Source of the DNA: Trichobilharzia szidati | Taxonomy: Eukaryota > Platyhelminthes > Trematoda > Strigeidida > Schistosomatidae | Length of the DNA: 64,000 nt | Reading direction: 5' to 3' | Assembly (NCBI GenBank): GCA_944472155.2 | Contig: OX235274.1 | Coordinates: forward strand, 30,998,052 to 31,062,051 | Shown here: one piece after another, positions 22,523-64,000 of the stretch | Layout: every line of letters starts with the position of its first letter | Numbering within the stretch: the stretch's first letter is position 1 | Program-made: the position numbers and the translations under genes | Notes under the pieces: model-generated | What the model saw: only the letters and a program-made list of their open reading frames with translations | Told to the model about the DNA's origin: nothing | Databases searched by the model: none

Positions 22523-22932
22523 ATCTGATGCTCACTAGCGACTGGCCCTATTCAGGCAGTTAAGCTGGGGTACTAGTCGGAAGCCGTGACTGGTAGGCTG
22601 CAGCAGGTTGAAGGCAGTAACTCATCAAAGAAGACACTGGCTTGTGGTCGCGCTATGTTATGAATTGGCAGAAGTTAGAATTCACGGACTGGCCATTGGA
22701 TCGCGTCCCTGTGGTTTAATGGTCTATGAGCTCGCCTTTTAACCAGAAGGTCCTGGGTTCGAACCCCAGCGGGGTGTGTGCGTGCTAATGAAGAGTCTCG
22801 GAGCAAGGTGAGACAACTGTCCAGTGCTCCATGCAGGTATTCCAATGGTTCTCTAACTGATGTCAGCTCATGATGAAATCCTCTAGCCAATCAAACAAAA
22901 TTCCCTCCAAAAACCAATACTTGACAATTATT
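22523..22932 (+). repeat. S1 SINE, most complete plus-strand copy
   Basis: Starts TTAATCTGATGCTCACTAGC, then the upstream block with GCGCTATGTTATGAATTGGC, the tRNA-like head (GTGGTTTAATGGTCTATGAG and GGGTTCGAACCCC), a degenerate hammerhead (TAATGAAGAGTCTC), GTATTCCAATGGTTCTCTAA, and the 3' end CAAAAACCAATACTTGA. This copy defines the S1 order, about 410 bp. Pol III promoter boxes are inferred from the tRNA-like head. Confidence 0.8.
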
Positions 22933-24019
22933 TAATTTAATTTTGATAGTATTGGGTATTAGCTTGTGTTCGATAGGTTTTATTAGGGAATATGTGGGCT
23001 TAAATTCCTTTATGTCTAGACCTAAAGCATAAATGCACGGTGCTACATACTACTGAATACTTTAGGTGAGTAGCTGGATGCAACTCATATCAACTAGTAG
23101 CTCTTGCTAGCCAGATCGAGGCGATCTGAACAACAGATGACTGTTTCACCTGTTTGGGGACCAGATTATCAGAGGTGTATCCTGTGTGACCCAGCTCAGG
23201 AAGCCGAATCAGTTCACACCACAACGAATTGTGGTTAGCTACTTCAACAAACTGGTAATGCATCGGACCAAACCCGCAAATTAATTGGCTATTTGTAGTC
23301 TGCATATTCGGATGTAAATCTCACCACATTTTCCTTTGGACACCGAAATTATTCAGATTACCACTGCTTGTTTCAGTTATTCAATCAGTAGTCTATAGTA
23401 TCATGCATTTATGCTTGCCTTCTTGATCACTATTCACGGTATCAAGTAGATCACACATTATGACCTGAATAATTTCGGTATCCAAAGGAAACTATGGTGA
23501 CGTCTCACCTCGAACTGTTTAAGTTGCAGACTACAAATTTGATCCAAACCTAAGGGAGTTTTGAAAACATCACTCACTTCAAGTACAACTCGCATTATCT
23601 CATATAAAACTCTTTAAACCAATTTACCCGTGTTTAACTGCACTTCTATATTCAAAATAAGACTGAAATTCAAACAGAAATCCTTGATCTGCAGTATTAT
23701 TTATTCTTCTCCTTCATTACCACGATCGTTTTGTTATTAATGATTGTGTTACTTGTTATCAAACATTTGAAAATGCTAAAGATGGTTTACTAGGAGGTGA
23801 GAGGGGTCGGTTTTTAACATACGTTGGTATATTAGTGGTCTAAGATCTGAAAATTTGCCGGTTGCTTCTACCAAGAATCAAACAGATATGATACAAAATG
23901 GAATAACTAGGCCTACTTGGTAAATTAAGAAAAATCTAAATTCTCCTAGTTCAGCATAAATAAATGCATTTTTCTATAGGATTTTCGGTGATTTTTGATT
24001 AATTTTAATTATTATATTT
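22933..24019. other. No gene; contains an inverted repeat
   Basis: About 23289-23372 recurs inverted at about 23466-23547 (shared GAAATTATTCAG arm ends). Otherwise AT-rich, with nothing coding. Confidence 0.5.
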
Positions 24020-24206
24020 TCAAGTGTTGGTTTTTAGGGATTTTATTTGATTGGTTGTAGGATTTCATCATGAGCTGATATCAGTTAGAGAACCATTGGA
24101 AAACCAGCAGGGAGTTCCGGACAGCTGTCTCGTCAGCCTAGTTTGAAACTCTTCATTAGCACGCACATTCTGGGGCTCGAACTCAGGATCTTCTGGTTAC
24201 AAAGCA
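24020..24206 (-). repeat. S1 SINE, 3' half
   Basis: Reverse copy from tail to B-box-like GGGGCTCGAACTC. It joins a plus-strand S1 upstream block at 24207, forming an inverted pair. Confidence 0.7.
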
Positions 24207-24340
24207 GTTACCTGGGGTTCTAGTGGCAAGCCGTGACCAGTAGGGTGCAGTAGGTTGAAGGTGAGGCAGTAACTCATTGAAGAAGACACTGAGAAGTGGC
24301 CGCGCTATGTCATGAATTGACAGAAGTTAGAATTCATGGG
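24207..24340 (+). repeat. S1 SINE, upstream block only
   Basis: Carries CCGTGACCAGTAGGGTGCAG and GCGCTATGTCATGAATTGAC, then stops before the tRNA-like head. Confidence 0.65.
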
Positions 24341-24354
24341 CTATTATTATTTTC

Positions 24355-24740
24355 GTCAGGAACTGACACCATTTAGGTAGATCATTGGAAACTGGAGCCC
24401 ACTGAACAACCGTTTTATCCTACCTTGAGACTCTTCATAGTGAGAACCCATGACCTCAAAACCATGGGTCGAATGTGGGACCTGCAGGTTACGAAACCAA
24501 GCTCGTTTTCCATTTAGCCAATTGGGCAGGAATTCAATGATTCCTGAATTCTAAATTTGTCAGTTTGTGTTACAGCGCTGCCCTCACCAATGACGTCGGT
24601 GAGCATCCACTTCTAGGTGACATGATCGATCCGACTGGTCATGATTTCCCGCTGCAGCTTCAGGAATTCTATCCAGCAGCCATCCAGGGAGTTGGCGATT
24701 GATATTCAGACTATAGGATTTATGGGGTTTTCGGATTAAT
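24355..24740 (-). repeat. S1 SINE, diverged
   Basis: In reverse: damaged hammerhead (GACTCTTCATAGTGAG), head region and upstream block ending near GATTAATTTCAA. More diverged than neighbouring copies. Confidence 0.6.
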
Positions 24741-24744
24741 TTCA

Positions 24745-24890
24745 ACAGTTGGATTTTCGTCACTGGTTCGTTCCCCGGCTGAGTTGTTGATGTGCACTGA
24801 TAAAGAGTCCCAGTCAAGGACGAGACAGCCGTCCAGTGCTGTCTCCCTCTAATTAAAGCTGGTTCATGAAGAAAATGTAAAAATCGAAGA
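24745..24890 (+). repeat. S1 SINE, 3' half
   Basis: Contains the hammerhead motif at 24794-24839 and a short tail. Confidence 0.65.
24794..24839 (+). ncRNA. S1 hammerhead motif with compensatory stem I change
   Basis: GCACTG pairs perfectly with CAGTGC, where most S1 copies have GTACTG with CAGTAC, so a U-A pair has become C-G. Stem II is GTCC/GGAC. The core ATAAAGA and GAG are damaged, so it is probably inactive. Confidence 0.55.
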
Positions 24891-25227
24891 TTTTTAAATA
24901 GGAACATGAATACGAGCAGTCATCCTTTATGACCATAAAACAGAGTTATGCATCATCACGATTATTTCACTGACCAACATACATCCACATTAGGAATTGA
25001 CTACATCATCTACGTGAGATAACAAGACCCCAAACAGATAACATTCTTCACGTGATATTTCAGCACTACAACTTCAATCCTAACAAATTCAAATGATGGA
25101 TAAGGCATTTCAGGTCATTAATTCTCTTAAAGAATCCTGTCAACTGCACCAGCGTGACCCGATATGAGCCTTGATTTCAATCATTTCAGAGCAGAACTAT
25201 AACACTGTAGTCAGTGTGCATTTTCAA

Positions 25228-25345
25228 ATGTCCTATTCATTCTTTCGCCTTCGGAGTAGAACGTAGGAGGGCTTCAAGCTTGAATCTGGAAGTTTCACTA
25301 GCGATGGTGATTTTTTTCCGTGATGGATTCCTAGGTATAGGTGCT
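25228..25345 (-). repeat. S2 SINE, 3' part
   Basis: In reverse: tail with GAACGTAGGAGGGCTTCAAG and body start. The tRNA-like head is missing. Confidence 0.6.
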
Positions 25346-26593
25346 GCCTAATTCCTCTAACAAGTATATGACAATTCGTTTTAAGAATAACAAGAATAAT
25401 AATAATAATCAATAATATTGATATTTTATTAATCGGTATTGAAGAAAACAATGTTAAGTACAGCATATATATATGTCTTTCTGTGTCTGTTTTAGAAGAA
25501 ATCAGCATAGACTTCAACTGACCAACTGATTGATATATGAAGTACAAGTAATAAACGAGGAGGAAGAGGAGAAGGAGTAGAAGAATACTAAGACTAGTAA
25601 GTTTGAAAAGAAGACAGAAGAAGAAATCGAACTAGTCACAAAAGGAATGTTATCTTTTATAACCACAGCAGAGAAAAACAACACCTTAAATAATAATAAT
25701 GTTTAGCTTTAAAGACTTGAAGAAAATCTTATAGTTTCAATAAAGAACTGAGTAAATCATTAATACACAATTATTCTTCACAGAGAGAAGATTGAACATT
25801 CATATCACTACTGATAGATATATTTAAGTAATATATATATATAATATGTATATATAATATGTATATATATAAGGAGAAATCATTTCAAATTGAAGTTAAT
25901 ACTAATATGTTTGAATACTTTAATGATGGATTAACTAGCTGACTGTTGTCCATGTTGTGTAATTGACCACCTTCTGACTATTCACCTGCCTTGTTGACAA
26001 GTTCCAAGAGGTGACGGAAAAAAGCTGGAGGAATGTTTGTTTTTGTCGTTCTATTTACTGTACAGTAAACTGTAGGCGTAAATGAATATGTATATTTATT
26101 TATATAGAGAATGCACATAAGTAATAGATTAATTACTTCACCGAAGATGTTTAGAAAAAAGAAGGAAAAGAAACCGAAACGGCAGTTATGAAAGATTTAA
26201 TTTATGCAACAGTTTTGACAACACAAAGTATGCAAATAAATAAACAAAACGGAATGGCATCAATTTGATTTTGTTTAAAATAACTCAGCTTTAGATACTA
26301 CTCCAAAGCAAAAAAAAGACACTACAACTCTTGAATAGCTTCCATTTTCGTAACAATATATATTGTGAAATTGACAACGAGTATATAACTCTTATAACAC
26401 TACTAAGTTACACAGTCATGGATAAGTTACACAGAGCATAATACAATTTAAGTGAGAATAAGTAATGCTCAGTTTAAATTGAAAATAATCACAGAAATAG
26501 TCTGTTTGCCTCTCTCTCTCTCCGTCTCATCAGCTGTCTGCTTCCATATTTACTTATGTATTATGTGGTAAGGCAATGCTTTATCGATAAGAG
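25346..26593. other. Region downstream of the T-box gene stop; no other gene
   Basis: AT-rich, with TA-rich repeats at about 25828-25872. It probably includes the 3' untranslated region of the T-box gene. Confidence 0.45.
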
Positions 26594-61853
<35,260 letters not shown>

Positions 61854-63060
61854 TTTGTATTCAACACATAGAAAATATGTCTAGTATAATTTTTAGCGGG
61901 AAATTTGAAAACTTAAATGACTGGGTTTCTGAAAGATGTGAATTTACAGAAGTTTATTTTGTATTTATGTATATATATGCTTTTGAAAATAATTGTCCAA
62001 GGAATGAGGATAAAAAAATGTCTTTTGGGGTAGAAAACAGCTAACATTCGATAACTTGTGTGTAAAGTCGGCACCTTTTCTGGCGTGACTTTTATAAAAG
62101 GCGTAAGATATTATTTATATATAAGTATCCAATTAGGAATGCAGGTGTTTAAAGCCCTGACTAGATAGATAGATAGATAGAGCGAGCGAGACAGAGAGAA
62201 AGAGAGTGGGGCAGACTAATTTGTTCCATATTGCTGACATTTCGATGACATTTTTATTCCTCTTCTCCTGAAAATATGCCAATGATTTAATGCACGCTTG
62301 TGTTTGTGTATGGTGCACACACACGTGTGTGTGAGTGTGGGTGTGCGTTGGTGCGTGCGTGCGTGCGTTGTAGATCAGCTATTTTTTCTTCTAAGCTGTG
62401 TGTGTATACACCTGTAGTAGGTGGGGCCTTAATTCAACCATCATCACATATCATCATGCTGCTTAAACTAATTTTCCGTCTCACCCAATACAACACTCTA
62501 CTTCTCACCCTTATAACACTAACTAACTACTAATAATAATAGACACACACACACACCAAGTGAAAATTGTAATTCTATTGGTAAATGGAAAAATAAAAGG
62601 TGGTTGTTAATTGAGACAGCTTTCTTTCTTATTATTGGTCAATCACACCTAACAGACAGGAATAACTGCGTCAACAGAATCTTTGCAAAAATTTCCTCAC
62701 CCTTAATAATAATAGTTTTGAGTCTGAATTTACGCACGTACATACACACACAAACATACTACAGATTTGTAACTATGCCTTGTGTGTTTGACCAGAACAT
62801 GTTAGACGACACTGTAGTAACGCCTACTGAGAGGTCATGTGATTAGAAAATGTTGTTATAGGAACACATTCCCTCCCATTAAATGAAAAGACTATATAGT
62901 TCCGTTATCGATTTATAAATGAATAGGAAGGGGGCAAATTATATATAAATATATATATATATATATATTCTGTTACGTAAACGAACAGGTAGGATTTATT
63001 TGCTGCCATATTAACACTTATAGATAGGGAATTTTATTCCAAAAAAATTCACTGGAATAC
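61854..63060. other. Region upstream of the T-box gene; microsatellites, no gene
   Basis: Short (AGAT)n at about 62163-62182, a CA/GT then GTGC-rich stretch at about 62308-62372, and (AT)n at about 62940-62970. AT-rich TTATATATAAG occurs near 62111-62126 but no promoter can be assigned. Confidence 0.4.
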
Positions 63061-63184
63061 TTTCGATTTTTTTAAGATAAATGCTACCGTCATGAAGAAA
63101 ATAAAAGACAATTCAGCGAAGAAAATTTTCCTTGTCGATGGAATCATCTTCCAAGGCTGTACAGTCGTATTTGTTGATTTATTG
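63061..63184 (-). repeat. PLE terminal-repeat piece
   Basis: ATTCAGCGAAGAAAATTTTC through GGCTGTACAGTCGTATTTG resembles the reverse of 30190-30245 and the arm at 13990-14050. Confidence 0.6.
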
Positions 63185-63308
63185 AAAGCCACCAGGGAGT
63201 ACTGGATAGCTGTTTCATCCCACTAGTTTGGGAATTATCGGCAGTATGCACCCACTGGGGTTTGAACCCAATACCTTCAGCTTAAAAGGAAAGCTCGTAT
63301 ACCATAGA
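63185..63308 (-). repeat. S1 SINE, 3' half
   Basis: Reversed ACTGGATAGCTGTTTCATCC, GTTTGGGAATTATCGGCAG (core CCGATAA), GGGGTTTGAACCCA. Confidence 0.7.
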
Positions 63309-63689
63309 AATATGTAGAGGTCCGTCATTGAGTAATAGGAGGTGGGGGTTGGGTAACATAATTGATATAATTACTTAGAAGGGGCTTCAAAAGTAAAAAT
63401 AAAATTAGTAAATTATGTAATACTCAACGGCACAAAGGAAGAAAACATTAAAAATTTGATAAGGTTAAAATTGTTATTGAGTCAGAAAAAAGATACTTGC
63501 GTATCCAATCAATAAGTGTGAAAAGGGTGAGAAAATATACAAAAGGGACATGTGGGATTGATAACAGTGAATCAATTATTAAAATAAAATCAAAGTAATC
63601 ATTAAAAATAAACAAATAATAAAATGTACAGGGAACGATTAATGAAGAGGTTAAGATCATGGTAGGATAAGAGACTGAACAAACTTTCT

Positions 63690-64000
63690 CGGTAAACAGA
63701 GTTCGGGGTTGTATTGACGAATTGCCAACTCCTCCGCATTACACAAATGCCGAAACCTGACGCCCTTTGTACCATTTGGTCTTACGTTGTAGACTATAGT
63801 GGTCACAACACCAAGATCCACTGTCCAACTCGCCACTAAGAAAGACGTATATATCAGTCTACGCTATATGGGTGATCACAGCAGCTTGTTAACTCCACAA
63901 AGATTGAACGCTGCGGTTAAAAAGACTTTTTCTACAGCTAAGATCAGAATAACTGAGAACTTGAAGTCCATATATCCATCTAAGCCCTTAGTAAATATGA
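63690..64000 (+). pseudogene. PLE fragment, continues past window end
   Basis: The frame near 63850 onward reads ISLRYMGDHSSLLTPQRLNA, then VKKTFSTAKIRI and LKSIYPSKPL. This is the linker between RT and GIY-YIG in PLEs (LPYxGxxS...LxxALRxTYPxA). The YIG part would lie beyond 64000. Confidence 0.7.

Overview
This is AT-rich, repeat-dense eukaryotic DNA, most probably from a schistosome (blood fluke) or close relative. The reasons are Sm-alpha-type hammerhead-bearing retroposons, Penelope-like elements, trematode-type non-LTR retrotransposon ends, a Merlin transposase remnant, and large introns with canonical GT-AG junctions.

Only one host gene is supported. It is a T-box transcription factor of the Tbx2/3 (optomotor-blind) group on the minus strand, with six coding exons between 61853 and 26594. 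All splice phases join, and the model gives 1,173 residues with a complete T-box (about 463-654) flanked by long low-complexity arms. The five introns (about 13.7, 5.9, 1.8, 2.0 and 8.4 kb) are full of repeats. The start codon has an in-frame stop just upstream, so any 5' untranslated exons lie above 61.9 kb.

Layout: 1-26.5 kb is intergenic and repeat-rich, with a Merlin remnant, non-LTR 3' fragments and a cluster of Penelope-like fragments at 14-18 kb. 26.6-61.9 kb is the T-box gene with its repeat-filled introns, including about 640 bp of (GTTA)n. 62-64 kb is upstream DNA with microsatellites and the edge of another Penelope-like copy.

Repeat names used below. S1: tRNA-like SINE with a decayed hammerhead motif. 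S2: tRNA-Gly-derived SINE. S3: hammerhead retroposon with foldback arms, flanked by target-site duplications. S4: Sm-alpha-like hammerhead retroposon. R: non-LTR retrotransposon 3' fragments ending in (AAT)n. PLE: Penelope-like element.

The most notable signal is that self-cleaving ribozyme architecture recurs in at least three short retroposon families (S1, S3, S4), possibly also in the PLE terminal repeats. Two S3 copies keep a full hammerhead core with a perfect or near-perfect stem I, and several S1 copies show compensatory stem I changes. Four S3 insertions have recognisable target-site duplications, which fix the element's ends.
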